This document shows positions 41,571-50,846 of a stretch of DNA of 64,000 nucleotides, piece by piece; position 1 is the stretch's first letter, and each line of letters opens with the position of its first letter. The notes beneath the pieces were generated by a model that did not search any database, was not told the DNA's origin, and saw nothing but the letters and a program-made list of their open reading frames with translations. The stretch comes from SAR116 cluster bacterium AG-337-N21 (GTDB lineage: Bacteria; Pseudomonadota; Alphaproteobacteria; Puniceispirillales; Marisalimonadaceae). Both the position numbers and the translations under genes were made by a program. Location of the stretch: assembly GCA_003282145.1 (NCBI GenBank), contig QBZZ01000002.1, forward strand, positions 1 through 64,000, in the 5' to 3' direction.

Positions 41571-42524
41571 ATGACAAAAGAATTTAAAGATATGAAAGGT
41601 GTTATTGCCATTGCAACAACACCTTTTAACAATGAAAACTTAATTGATTTTGAATCAGTCGATAGACTTTCAAATTATTACATAGAAAGTAAAGTTTCAG
41701 GGGTTACAATCCTTGGGGTTATGGGAGAGGCTCACAAGCTGAATATTGAAGAACAAAAAACATTAATAAAAAGATACGTAAATAACTTAATTAATAGTGT
41801 TCCAGTAATTGTAGGGGTTTCTAATGCTGGTCTTGATAACTTAGAATTACTATCAAAATTTTCAATGGATTCTGGAGCCTCTGGAGTTATGGTATCTGGT
41901 AATAATGGTCTAAAAAATGACGATCAAATCAAATCATATTTCAATCAAGTTGTAGATCGCACTCAAGATATTCCAATTTGTTTGCAGGATTATCCACCCA
42001 CAACCAATGTTTACTTTTCTGAAAGTGTTATAAATACTATAATGGAAAACCATCCTTCAATTGAAATGTTTAAGCATGAAGACTGCCCAGGACATAATAA
42101 ATTATCAAGACTTCTTAGATATAGAGACAATCATTTAAACAGAAAATATAGCATCTTTGTAGGGAATGGAGGCTTATATGTTCCCCAAGAACTCGAGAGA
42201 GGCGCTGACGGAATTATGACGGGTTTTGCATTCACTGAAATGTTGGTGAATTTACATAATTTATTTTCTAATCATGATAAAGAAAAAGCAGAAGACTTAT
42301 TTGATATATATTTACCACTTATAAGGCATGAACAGCAATTTGGAATAGGTTTAGCCTTAAGAAAATTTGTCTTACAACAGAGAGGTATTATTAAATCGTT
42401 AAATGTGAGATCTCCTGGGCCTGTTCTTACAGAAGACGATATTAAGGAAATGAATTATTTATTAAAAAGATTACACTTAAAATTAACTGAAAAAGGTCTT
42501 ACAATTCCAAAAGGAATTAATTAG
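41571..42524 (+). CDS. Dihydrodipicolinate synthase family protein in purine operon
   Basis: 317 aa TIM-barrel class I aldolase family. GVMGEA at 49-54 replaces the usual GTTGE, Tyr141 (LQDYPP) and the Schiff-base Lys168 (EMFKHED) are present, so it should be catalytically competent. It is preceded by AGGAAGG and placed between OHCU decarboxylase and the racemase-fold/PuuE pair. No standard purine step needs a DapA-type aldolase, so it may handle a side product such as a hydroxy-oxo-acid or glyoxylate condensation. Function unknown. Confidence 0.85.
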   Translation: MTKEFKDMKGVIAIATTPFNNENLIDFESVDRLSNYYIESKVSGVTILGVMGEAHKLNIEEQKTLIKRYVNNLINSVPVIVGVSNAGLDNLELLSKFSMDSGASGVMVSGNNGLKNDDQIKSYFNQVVDRTQDIPICLQDYPPTTNVYFSESVINTIMENHPSIEMFKHEDCPGHNKLSRLLRYRDNHLNRKYSIFVGNGGLYVPQELERGADGIMTGFAFTEMLVNLHNLFSNHDKEKAEDLFDIYLPLIRHEQQFGIGLALRKFVLQQRGIIKSLNVRSPGPVLTEDDIKEMNYLLKRLHLKLTEKGLTIPKGIN

Positions 42525-42528
42525 TGGC

Positions 42529-43278
42529 ATGAAAATATTATTGTATAACCCAAACACTTCTGAATCTATAACTGAAACACTTTATGAAACTGCCAAGTTG
42601 GTTGTAAGTAGTGAAACAACCTTAATTCCTAAAACAGCAGAAAAGGGTTTCCCATATATATCAACTAAAGTTGAAGCCCAAATTACTGGCACTTTAGTTT
42701 TAGAAAAATTAGCAGAAATACATCCAAAATTTGATGCCATAATTATAGCTGCCTTTGGTGATCCAGGTCTGATACCAGCAAAAAGTTTGTTTAACTTGCC
42801 TATAATTGGGTTAGGGGAGGCAGCTATGTTGAGTGCTTGCTTATTTGGTAAAAAATTCTCAATTATCTCATTTACTAATGCAATGGCGTCTTGGTATGAT
42901 GAAAGTGTTGAATTACTAGGATTACAATCTAGATATGCAGGATTTAGAGCTATAGATGGTGTTAATTTAACTATTGATAAAATCCAAACGCTTCAGAAGA
43001 AATCTCTAATTGAATCTGCCAAAAATGCTATCAACCTTGATGGTGGTGAGGTTATTATATTTGCAGGGGCTCCATTGTCTGGATTTAAAAAAGTTGTTCA
43101 AAAAGAAATTAGTGTTCCTGTGATTGATTGTGCTGAAGCAGCTGTAAAGCAAGCAGAATTAGCTGTCGTTATGAATCAAAACACTATTAATAAACATAAA
43201 CTACCACCTAAATCGTCAATTGGAGTTGATAAAAAATTATCACAATTGATTTCTCATAAAGCTAATAATGGTTCATAA
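42529..43278 (+). CDS. Asp/Glu/hydantoin racemase-fold protein lacking both catalytic Cys
   Basis: 249 aa. The fold is clear from LLYNPNTSESITETL, IIIAAFGDPGLIPAKSL, IIGLGEAAML and VIIFAGAPLSG. At the two positions that hold the catalytic cysteines in hydantoin/allantoin racemase it has Ala75 (AAFGDPG) and Gly180 (FAGAPL), so a two-cysteine racemase mechanism is excluded. It is four bases after the DapA-like gene and abuts puuE exactly (stop TAA then ATG), hence a probable role tied to allantoin. It could be a non-racemase member of the family or use other residues. Confidence 0.82.
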   Translation: MKILLYNPNTSESITETLYETAKLVVSSETTLIPKTAEKGFPYISTKVEAQITGTLVLEKLAEIHPKFDAIIIAAFGDPGLIPAKSLFNLPIIGLGEAAMLSACLFGKKFSIISFTNAMASWYDESVELLGLQSRYAGFRAIDGVNLTIDKIQTLQKKSLIESAKNAINLDGGEVIIFAGAPLSGFKKVVQKEISVPVIDCAEAAVKQAELAVVMNQNTINKHKLPPKSSIGVDKKLSQLISHKANNGS

Positions 43279-44181
43279 ATGATTAGAGATTTTATTGGTT
43301 ATGGAAAAGAAAAGCCAAAAATTTTTTGGCCACAGGGTAATAAAATTGCAGTTTCGTTTGTTGTAAATATCGAAGAAGGTGCAGAACTCTCTGTTTCTTC
43401 AGGCGATAGTCAAAATGAGTATGTATTCGAAAATAATAAAACTAAAATATTAGATACCCCAGATCTTTGTATGGAGTCTCATTTTGAATATGGTTTAAGA
43501 TCAGGTATATGGCGTATTTTTGACGCTCTTGATAAATATAATATAAAAGCAACATTTAGTTGTTGTTCTTTGGCTTTAGAAAAATCTCCTTGGTTGATAG
43601 AAGAAATTTTAAACAGAAAACATGAAATATCCGCTCATGGTGTAAAGTGGATTTCCCATGCTTATTTCAGTAGAGAAGAAGAAAAAAAAATTATTAATGA
43701 TTGTTACTCTTCAATTCTAAAACTTTCTGGTCGTCCCCCACAGGGATGGCATACAAAATCAAGTACGTCACCATTTACTAGGGATCTTTTAATAGAGCAT
43801 GGAGGTTTCATATATGATTCTAATGCTTATAATGATGATATACCTTATGTAATAAGACAAAACGATAAGAAATTTGTAATTATCCCATATTCATTTGATA
43901 CAAATGATATGAGATTTGATGGGAACAATGGTTTTGTACAAGGCGACGATTTTAATATTTATTGCAAAGAATCATTTAATCAACTTCTCTCAGAAACAGA
44001 TGATGGTTCTTTAAGAATGATGTCTATTGGACTACATCCCAGAATTATTGGAAGACCAGGAAGAATTAAGGGACTTGAAGATTTTATCAAACATATAAAA
44101 ACATATCAAAATGTATGGATACCAAAGAGGATTGACATAGCAAAACATTGCTTAGAAAAAGATTTATTCAATCTTTTCTGA
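43279..44181 (+). CDS. puuE: Allantoinase PuuE (polysaccharide-deacetylase-like)
   Basis: 300 aa, PuuE type, NodB/polysaccharide-deacetylase fold, unrelated to AllB. Motifs are MIRDFIGYGKEKPKIFWPQG at the start, AVSFVVNIEEGAE, SGIWRIFDALDKYNIKATF, EISAHGVKWISH and GWHTKSSTSPFTRDLL. Reaction: S-allantoin to allantoate, in the cytoplasm. It directly follows the racemase-fold gene. With alc and allA on the other strand it completes the route from urate to glyoxylate. A 120-base gap follows before the TRAP genes. Confidence 0.94.
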   Translation: MIRDFIGYGKEKPKIFWPQGNKIAVSFVVNIEEGAELSVSSGDSQNEYVFENNKTKILDTPDLCMESHFEYGLRSGIWRIFDALDKYNIKATFSCCSLALEKSPWLIEEILNRKHEISAHGVKWISHAYFSREEEKKIINDCYSSILKLSGRPPQGWHTKSSTSPFTRDLLIEHGGFIYDSNAYNDDIPYVIRQNDKKFVIIPYSFDTNDMRFDGNNGFVQGDDFNIYCKESFNQLLSETDDGSLRMMSIGLHPRIIGRPGRIKGLEDFIKHIKTYQNVWIPKRIDIAKHCLEKDLFNLF

Positions 44182-44193
44182 TTAAATTTATGA

Positions 44194-44203
44194 CACATAT
44201 GTG
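44194..44203. promoter_or_regulatory. Palindrome upstream of TRAP genes
   Basis: CACATATGTG, a perfect 10-base palindrome 98 bases before the DctP start in the 120-base gap after puuE. The same gap has TTGACT at 44242-44247 with an AT-rich -10-like stretch 17-18 bases on, so a promoter for the TRAP/hyu genes is likely here. Confidence 0.3.
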
Positions 44204-44301
44204 AAGAGATAAAACAAAATTTTGCTTACGTTCAATTCAATTTGACTCTGTTTTAATATGAATGCTTAATTATTAAACACTTAAAATGAAAGGAATTAAA
44301 A

Positions 44302-45276
44302 ATGATTATAAAAGTTTTAAAAAAATTGTTTCTTTTTGTAAGCGTATCTTTTTTTAGTTTTAATTTGCAAGCAGCAGATTGGACAATGGCCTCAGGATAC
44401 CCAAAAAGTAATTTTCATACTCAAAATATAATTAAATTTATAGATGACGTTAAATCTACTACTTCGGTTAATATCAACTTAAACCCTAATGACACTCTAA
44501 TTAAATTAGATGCTATAAAAACATCTCTTCAAAGAGGACAAATTCCAATTGGTGAAATAAGATTAGGTATTTATGGTAATGAAGACCCAATGTATATCTT
44601 AGCAGGATTACCGTTTATTGCGCCAGACTATTCAAGTGCTTGGATGTTGAAAGATGTTCAGATGGAATATCTTCAGGAAAAATTCGATAAAAAAGGACTT
44701 ATGATTTTATATACTGCTCCCTGGCCAGGACAAGGGTTTTATACTAAGTTTCCTGTAAGTAGTGTTTCTGACTTTAAAGGTAAAAAGCTAAGAATATATT
44801 CTACCGCCACACAACAAATGGGATCTATGTTAGGGTTTAATGCAACAATTCTTCCTTTTGCCGAGATTCCTCAAGCATTTTCTACAGGTCTTATTGAAGC
44901 TTTATTTACTAGTCCGCAAACAGGCATAGATATTCAAGCGTGGGATAATACGAAACATTTTACATATGCTGGAGCTATTTTCAGTAAAAATGCAGTCGTC
45001 GTTACCAAAAAAGCCTTTAATGCTCTATCAAAAGGTGATCAGAGTAACATTTTAGCTGCAGCAAAGAAAGCTGAGCTTAGGGGCTGGGAAATGAGTGCTG
45101 AAACTACAAAGAAGCAAATAGATATCCTCAAGACAAATGGAATGTCTTCTAAAAATGCCCCAGATGAAGTAATTAGCAAAATGAAAAGTATTGGTCTAGA
45201 GATGATGAAAAACTGGAGATCAAAAGCTAGTCCAGAGGCTAATGCTGTCTTAGATAGATATTTATCTTTGCGTTAA
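44302..45276 (+). CDS. TRAP transporter solute-binding protein (DctP family)
   Basis: 324 aa, signal peptide to about residue 25 (NLQAA/DW). Mature protein: WTMASGYPKSNFHTQNI, AGLPFIAPDYSSAW, PWPGQGFYTKFPVSSVSDFKGKKLRIY with the conserved ligand-binding Arg, and ALFTSPQTGIDIQAWDN, as in DctP/TAXI-unrelated TRAP receptors. AGGA-type ribosome binding site. It captures an organic anion in the periplasm. First of dctPQM followed by hyuA/hyuB, so the ligand may be a hydantoin, carbamoyl or pyroglutamate-like acid. That is inference. Confidence 0.92.
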   Translation: MIIKVLKKLFLFVSVSFFSFNLQAADWTMASGYPKSNFHTQNIIKFIDDVKSTTSVNINLNPNDTLIKLDAIKTSLQRGQIPIGEIRLGIYGNEDPMYILAGLPFIAPDYSSAWMLKDVQMEYLQEKFDKKGLMILYTAPWPGQGFYTKFPVSSVSDFKGKKLRIYSTATQQMGSMLGFNATILPFAEIPQAFSTGLIEALFTSPQTGIDIQAWDNTKHFTYAGAIFSKNAVVVTKKAFNALSKGDQSNILAAAKKAELRGWEMSAETTKKQIDILKTNGMSSKNAPDEVISKMKSIGLEMMKNWRSKASPEANAVLDRYLSLR

Positions 45277-45294
45277 AATTTTAGCGAGATAGTC

Positions 45295-45810
45295 ATGAGA
45301 ACTAAATTAAATAAATTATATTTATTCAGTGGCTATCTCTCTGCTTTTTTTATGGTCTTGATTGCTTTGACCATTGTTGCTCAAATTTTAGGTAGATTTG
45401 TTAATATTACAGTAGATTCTACTGAAACTGCTGGTTTTAGTCTAGCTGCATTAACCTTTTTTGGACTTTCATATACTTTTCACAGTGGCGAACACATCAG
45501 GGTAACTTTATTTACAAGATTATTAGGAACAAAAGTTAGAAGATATCAAGAGCTCTTCTCTTTGTTATTTTGTATTATAATTTCTAGTTATTTAACATAC
45601 TGGAGTTGGGACTTTGTGTATTTTTCATTCATTTTCGAGGATATTAGCCCAGGTCTATTGGCTATCCCTTTTTGGATTCCAAGGATAAGTATGTCTATCG
45701 GGGTAACTATATTCCTAATTGCTCTTATTGATGATTTTTTTACAGTTTGGAAAAAGGAACAGCCATCTTACGTAAAAAATGCTGATCCAATATTAAAAGA
45801 TAATACTTAA
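45295..45810 (+). CDS. TRAP transporter small permease (DctQ)
   Basis: 171 aa, four transmembrane helices, standard DctQ. It begins LYLFSGYLSAFFMVLIALTIVAQILGRF and has GFSLAALTFFGLSYTFHSGEHIRVTL, a highly conserved DctQ segment. It sits 18 bases after the receptor gene and 11 before the large permease gene. It forms the membrane complex with DctM. Confidence 0.9.
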   Translation: MRTKLNKLYLFSGYLSAFFMVLIALTIVAQILGRFVNITVDSTETAGFSLAALTFFGLSYTFHSGEHIRVTLFTRLLGTKVRRYQELFSLLFCIIISSYLTYWSWDFVYFSFIFEDISPGLLAIPFWIPRISMSIGVTIFLIALIDDFFTVWKKEQPSYVKNADPILKDNT

Positions 45811-45821
45811 AAGAGAAATAT

Positions 45822-47120
45822 ATGGCCACTGGATTATCATTAATTCTATTTATCTTGTTACTATTCCTTTTATCTTTGGGTATCTGGGTAGCTCCAGCAT
45901 TAATTACTTTAGGTTATATACTTTTAGAATTTTTTACTCCAGCACCTGTAGGATCTCTCCTTGCAAGTACATTATGGGATGCAAGTTGGAATTGGGCATT
46001 AACAGCTTTACCTTTATTTATATGGATGGGTGAGATACTTTTTAGAACAAGACTCTCTTCAGAAATGTTTAAAGGTCTTTCTCCAATGTTATCTAATTTA
46101 CCTGGAGGTTTGTTACATGTAAATGTAGTTGGTTGTGGTATAATGGCTGCTGTTGCAGGCTCTAGTGCAGTAACTTGCGCCACAATAGGTAGAATGAGTA
46201 TACCGGAATTAAAGAAAAGAAACTATGACGAGACACTTAGCATAGGTTCTTTAGCGGGTTCTGGCACGTTAGGTTTGTTAATTCCACCTTCAATCATGCT
46301 GATTGTTTATGGTGTTTTAGCTCAAGTCTCAATTTCAAGACTTTTCATAGCAGGTGTTTTGCCAGGTATAATGATTATTTTTATTTTTATGTCATATATA
46401 GCAATTAGATCTAAACTTAATCCTTCTTTAGCACCAAAACAAAATGTTAGTTATACTTTTTTAGAAAAAATAAAAGCGGCAAGAAACTTGCTCCCAGTAG
46501 TTGCACTAATATTTTTTGTTCTAGGATCGATTTATGGTGGTTATGCTACTCCAACAGAGGCTGCAACTATTGGCGTGATTGGAGCACTAATACTTGCATG
46601 GTCTTCAAAATCTCTTAATTTCAAAAGTTTTATGGATAGCTTACTAGGTGCAGTCAAAACATCTTGTATGATTAATTTTATTATTGTGGGAGCTGCCTTT
46701 CTTTCTGTTGCAATGGGCTACACTGGTATCCCAAAACAATTAGGACAAATAGTAAATGACTTTGAATTATCACAACTTTCACTTTTAGCAATTTTAACAA
46801 TATTATACATTTTCCTTGGTTGTTTCCTTGAGGGAACATCCATGATGGTATTGACTGCATCCGTAGTTTTGCCAATGGTTCAGACAGCTGGTATAGATTT
46901 AATATGGTTTGGTATTTTTACTGTAATAGTTGTTGAGATGGCACAAATTACTCCTCCAGTAGGATTTAATTTATTTGTTCTTCAAGGAATGACAGGTAGA
47001 GATATATTGAAAGTTACTAAAGCTGCCTTACCCTTTTTCTTTTTAATGTTATTAAGTATAGTTATAATTGTAATTTTTCCTCAAATCGTAACCGCACCTG
47101 TCAATTTCATGATCCAATGA
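45822..47120 (+). CDS. TRAP transporter large permease (DctM)
   Basis: 432 aa, about twelve transmembrane segments. It shows ALPLFIWMGEILFRTRLSSEMFKGLSP, VAGSSAVTCATIGRMSIPEL, GSLAGSGTLGLLIPPSIMLIVYG and EMAQITPPVGFNLFVLQGMTG, the core motifs of DctM (the two discontinuous helices that bind Na and substrate). It is 24 bases before hyuA. It provides the ion-coupled import path for the DctP ligand. Confidence 0.93.
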   Translation: MATGLSLILFILLLFLLSLGIWVAPALITLGYILLEFFTPAPVGSLLASTLWDASWNWALTALPLFIWMGEILFRTRLSSEMFKGLSPMLSNLPGGLLHVNVVGCGIMAAVAGSSAVTCATIGRMSIPELKKRNYDETLSIGSLAGSGTLGLLIPPSIMLIVYGVLAQVSISRLFIAGVLPGIMIIFIFMSYIAIRSKLNPSLAPKQNVSYTFLEKIKAARNLLPVVALIFFVLGSIYGGYATPTEAATIGVIGALILAWSSKSLNFKSFMDSLLGAVKTSCMINFIIVGAAFLSVAMGYTGIPKQLGQIVNDFELSQLSLLAILTILYIFLGCFLEGTSMMVLTASVVLPMVQTAGIDLIWFGIFTVIVVEMAQITPPVGFNLFVLQGMTGRDILKVTKAALPFFFLMLLSIVIIVIFPQIVTAPVNFMIQ

Positions 47121-47144
47121 TAATTTTTTAGAGGATTTCAATTA

Positions 47145-49214
47145 ATGAGACTTGCTATCGATATTGGTGGAACTTTTACAGACATAGTTCTAGAAAACAA
47201 AACTGATCTTTACACTAAAAAAGTGCTTACTTCTTCCTCTCAACCTGAAGTTGCAGTAATTCAAGGCGTAATAGAACTATTACAAGAAAATAAAATCAAT
47301 TCTTCAGATATAAAGATGATTATTCATGGTACGACTTTGGCTACAAATGCAGTTATAGAAAGAAAGGGTGCCAAAACTTGTTTTATAACAACTGAGGGTT
47401 TCAGAGATGTTTTAGATATTGGTTATGAAAGTAGGTTTGATCAGTATGATATACTTATTGAAAAAACAATGTCACTTGTTCCAAGAAAGTATAGATATGT
47501 AATAGAAGAAAGAACCGATATTAATGGAAATATAATAAAGCCTATAAATACGAAAAAATTTCAAAGTTTAGTTGATATAATTAAAAATGAAAGATTTGAA
47601 AGTATTGGAATTGGGTTTTTACATTCCTATGGAAATCCTAAAAATGAAAATGAATTAAAAGAATTTTTATTAAAATATTTACCAGATGTAGAAGTCAGTA
47701 TATCTTCTGACGTATGTCCAGAAATAAGAGAATATGAACGTTTTACTACTACTGTAGTAAACTCATACATAAAACCTCTAATATCTACTTATTTGAAAAA
47801 ATTAGATACTAAATTAAGGCAAAAAGGTTTTAATTGTCCCCTCTTATTAATGACCTCTGGTGGAACTTTAACTAATGTAATAAGTGCGTGTAACAATCCA
47901 GTCAGGTTAGTTGAGTCTGGTCCTGCAGGTGGTGCTATTTTAGCAACATCTATTGCTGAAGATTTGAAATTAGATAAAGTAATATCATTCGATATGGGAG
48001 GAACAACCGCTAAAATAACTATAATTGAAAACCAGCAAGCAATTAAAGCTCGAGAATTTGAAGTTGACAGAAAAGCAAGGTTTAAAAAAGGAAGTGGTCT
48101 ACCTTTAAGAATTCCTGTAATTGAAATGGTTGAGATTGGTGCAGGAGGTGGGTCAATAGCACGGGTAAACAAGTTAGATCAAATAATTACTGGGCCAGAC
48201 AGTGCTGGCTCAAACCCAGGCCCAGCATGTTATTCTAATGGGGGAGATAATCCAACAATTACAGATGCAGATTTAGTAATAGGGAAGATTGATGCTAATA
48301 AATTTGCTGGGGGGAAAATAGACCTATCTAAAGAATTTGCTAAAAATGCAATTACAAAAAATATTAGTGACAAGCTTAACATTAAGACCGAAACAGCCGC
48401 ATTAGCAATATCTGAAATTGTAGATGAAACTATGTCAAATGCTGCTAGAGTTCATACTGTTGAACAAGGTCACGAAACATCAAACAGAACATTAATTGGA
48501 TTTGGAGGAGCTGCTCCTCTTCATATCTCTAGAGTTGCGGAAAAATTAAGAGTAAAAAAAATCATCATTCCTACAAACGCAAGTGTAGGATCAGCAGTCG
48601 GTTTTTTGAAAGCACCTGTTGGTTACGAAGTAGTTAAAAGTTTAAGAATGTTATTAAATAAGTTTAACTTTGAAAAAGTTAATAATTTACTAACATCTAT
48701 GAAGAATGAAGCCAAAAAAATTATACAAAATAAGTCTGAAAAAACAGAATATACTGAAGAACGTTTTGCATTTATGCGTTATGCTGGACAAGGTCACGAA
48801 ATCAAAGTGCCTATAGACAATGAAGTGTTGTCTACTAAAGATACAAATAAAATTAAAGAGACTTTTGAAACTAATTACGAAAAATTATATTCTAGGACAC
48901 TGCCAAATGCTGACATAGAGATTTTAACTTGGTCTTTGTCACTATCTATTATAGATGAGAAAACTACTAAATATATAGAACTTTACGCTTACAAAAACAT
49001 TAAAGAAAATTCTCTAATTGATTTTTGTGATTATGAAAGTGGACAAAAAATTAAAATACCTAATTATGAAAGGACAAATTTAAAACCTGGAGATCTTATA
49101 AATGGTCAATGTATAATAACAGAGGATCAAACTACAATAGTTGTTTCAAATAATTTTAATACAAAGGTTTTAAGTAACAATTTTTTGCAAATGGAACATA
49201 TAGATAATGAATGA
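47145..49214 (+). CDS. hyuA: Hydantoinase/oxoprolinase subunit A (HyuA family)
   Basis: 689 aa. ATP-binding hydantoinase A family, ASKHA-like fold: LAIDIGGTFTDIVLE at the N-terminus, IIHGTTLATNAVIERKGAKTCFITTEGFRDVLDIG, ISFDMGGTTAKITII at about residue 280-295 and IGAGGGSIARV with GSNPGPACY. Members are ATP-dependent N-methylhydantoinase, 5-oxoprolinase or acetone/acetophenone carboxylase subunits. The tail overlaps hyuB by eight bases. Since a racemase-fold gene follows hyuB, a hydantoin-type substrate is likely. Substrate uncertain. Confidence 0.9.
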   Translation: MRLAIDIGGTFTDIVLENKTDLYTKKVLTSSSQPEVAVIQGVIELLQENKINSSDIKMIIHGTTLATNAVIERKGAKTCFITTEGFRDVLDIGYESRFDQYDILIEKTMSLVPRKYRYVIEERTDINGNIIKPINTKKFQSLVDIIKNERFESIGIGFLHSYGNPKNENELKEFLLKYLPDVEVSISSDVCPEIREYERFTTTVVNSYIKPLISTYLKKLDTKLRQKGFNCPLLLMTSGGTLTNVISACNNPVRLVESGPAGGAILATSIAEDLKLDKVISFDMGGTTAKITIIENQQAIKAREFEVDRKARFKKGSGLPLRIPVIEMVEIGAGGGSIARVNKLDQIITGPDSAGSNPGPACYSNGGDNPTITDADLVIGKIDANKFAGGKIDLSKEFAKNAITKNISDKLNIKTETAALAISEIVDETMSNAARVHTVEQGHETSNRTLIGFGGAAPLHISRVAEKLRVKKIIIPTNASVGSAVGFLKAPVGYEVVKSLRMLLNKFNFEKVNNLLTSMKNEAKKIIQNKSEKTEYTEERFAFMRYAGQGHEIKVPIDNEVLSTKDTNKIKETFETNYEKLYSRTLPNADIEILTWSLSLSIIDEKTTKYIELYAYKNIKENSLIDFCDYESGQKIKIPNYERTNLKPGDLINGQCIITEDQTTIVVSNNFNTKVLSNNFLQMEHIDNE

Positions 49215-50841
49215 GAATAATCTAATTGATGATAAAAATAATATTCAATATCAAGTGATGTGGAATAGACTTCTTTCTGTTGTTGAAGAGCAAGGCCAAA
49301 CACTAGTCAGAACTGCATTTAGTCCAATTGTTCGTGAATGTGGAGATATATCTGCTGGAGTGTTTGATTTAGAAGGTAGAATGATGGCTCAAGCTGTTAC
49401 AGGTACTCCTGGTCATGTAAATTCCATGGCGGAATCAGTTAAGCATTTTATTAATCATTTTCCATTAAATACTATGAATGAAGGAGACATATTTATTACA
49501 AATGATCCATGGATGGGAACAGGGCATTTGAACGATTTTGTACTAACAACCCCTTGTTTCAAAGATAACAAAATAGTTGGTCTTTTTTCATGTACATCTC
49601 ATTTGACAGATATCGGAGGATTAGGAGTTGGTCCTGATGCCACTGATATACATATGGAAGGTCTTTATATACCTATGTTGAAATTAGCTAACAAAGGTGT
49701 AATGAATAAAACATTATTAAAACTAATTAGCCAAAATACAAGACAACCAGTAGAAACAGAAGGTGATGTTTATTCATTGGCTGCATGTAATGATATAGGT
49801 TGCAAAAGATTAGTTGAAATGATGAAAGAATTTAAAATTGATGATTTAAAAAAATTATCTGATTTCATATATGACAAGTCTTTATCAGCTGTAGAAAATG
49901 AAATTCAGAAAATCCCAAATGGTGTATATAAAAATTTTATGATGATAGATGGATTTGAAAAGGATATTAAATTAGAGGCTAAATTGATCGTTTCGGAAAA
50001 GTCAATATCTGTAGATTTTACTGGTACTTCAGAAAAATCAAAGTTTGGCATAAATGTACCTTTATCTTACACTAAGGCTTACACATGTTTTGGATTAAGT
50101 TGTCTCGTTAGTGCAGAAATACCAAACAATGCAGGTTCTCTAAAACCTTTTGAAATTGATGCACCATTGGGTTCAGTTTTAAATGCGCCATATCCTGCTG
50201 CAGTATGTGCAAGACATATTATTGGACAAATGCTTCCAGATGTAGTTTTTGGTTGCTTAGAAAAAGCTATACCTGAAAAGGTCCCTGCAGAAGGTGCTTC
50301 TTGTTTGTGGAATATTACATTTCGAGGCAAGACTGACAGGGGTGCAAACAATAACTCTTTATTTGCGGTAACTGCCGTAGTTAATGGTGGCACAGGTGCA
50401 AGGCCAAATAAAGATGGTTTATCAGCTACTGCCTATCCTTCTGGTGTGAGAGGAACTCCAGTTGAAATTAATGAAGCGGTTGCGCCATTATTATTTCTTA
50501 AAAAAGAATATAATCCTGGTAGTGGAGGTAAAGGAAAGTTTAATGGTGGTATGGGGCAAGTTATTGAAATTAAATCAGCAATTGATGAGGATATGGATTT
50601 GTTAGCTTCCTTTGACAGAATAAAATTTCCAGCTAGAGGAAGGTTAAATGGAGAGAATGGTAATGCAGGTAAGGTATCTATCAAAAATAAAAGAAAGCTT
50701 AATGGTAAAGGAACTCAAGTTATTAAAGCTGGTGAAATATTAGAAATATTCACACCTGGTGGTGGAGGACTTGGAGATTACTCTGATAGAGATAAGGAAT
50801 TGATGGATACTGACATAGAAAATGAATTGTTACGAGATTAA
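49207..50841 (+). CDS. hyuB: Hydantoinase/oxoprolinase subunit B (HyuB family)
   Basis: 544 aa, normal for HyuB. The N-terminus VMWNRLLSVVEEQGQTLVRTAFSPIVRECGDISAGVFD, then GTPGHVNSMAESVKHFI, GDIFITNDPWMGTGHLNDF and the C-terminal GGGGLGDYSDRD are all family features. It acts as a heteromer with HyuA, binding metal and performing the ATP-driven ring opening or carboxylation. It overlaps hyuA by eight bases. It ends five bases before the convergent racemase-fold gene. Confidence 0.9.
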   Translation: MNENNLIDDKNNIQYQVMWNRLLSVVEEQGQTLVRTAFSPIVRECGDISAGVFDLEGRMMAQAVTGTPGHVNSMAESVKHFINHFPLNTMNEGDIFITNDPWMGTGHLNDFVLTTPCFKDNKIVGLFSCTSHLTDIGGLGVGPDATDIHMEGLYIPMLKLANKGVMNKTLLKLISQNTRQPVETEGDVYSLAACNDIGCKRLVEMMKEFKIDDLKKLSDFIYDKSLSAVENEIQKIPNGVYKNFMMIDGFEKDIKLEAKLIVSEKSISVDFTGTSEKSKFGINVPLSYTKAYTCFGLSCLVSAEIPNNAGSLKPFEIDAPLGSVLNAPYPAAVCARHIIGQMLPDVVFGCLEKAIPEKVPAEGASCLWNITFRGKTDRGANNNSLFAVTAVVNGGTGARPNKDGLSATAYPSGVRGTPVEINEAVAPLLFLKKEYNPGSGGKGKFNGGMGQVIEIKSAIDEDMDLLASFDRIKFPARGRLNGENGNAGKVSIKNKRKLNGKGTQVIKAGEILEIFTPGGGGLGDYSDRDKELMDTDIENELLRD

Positions 50842-50846
50842 ATATT

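Noticed and set aside
42529-43278. Naming this gene allantoin racemase (hpxA)
   Set aside because: Context is attractive but both catalytic cysteines are replaced (Ala75, Gly180), so the name is not supported.
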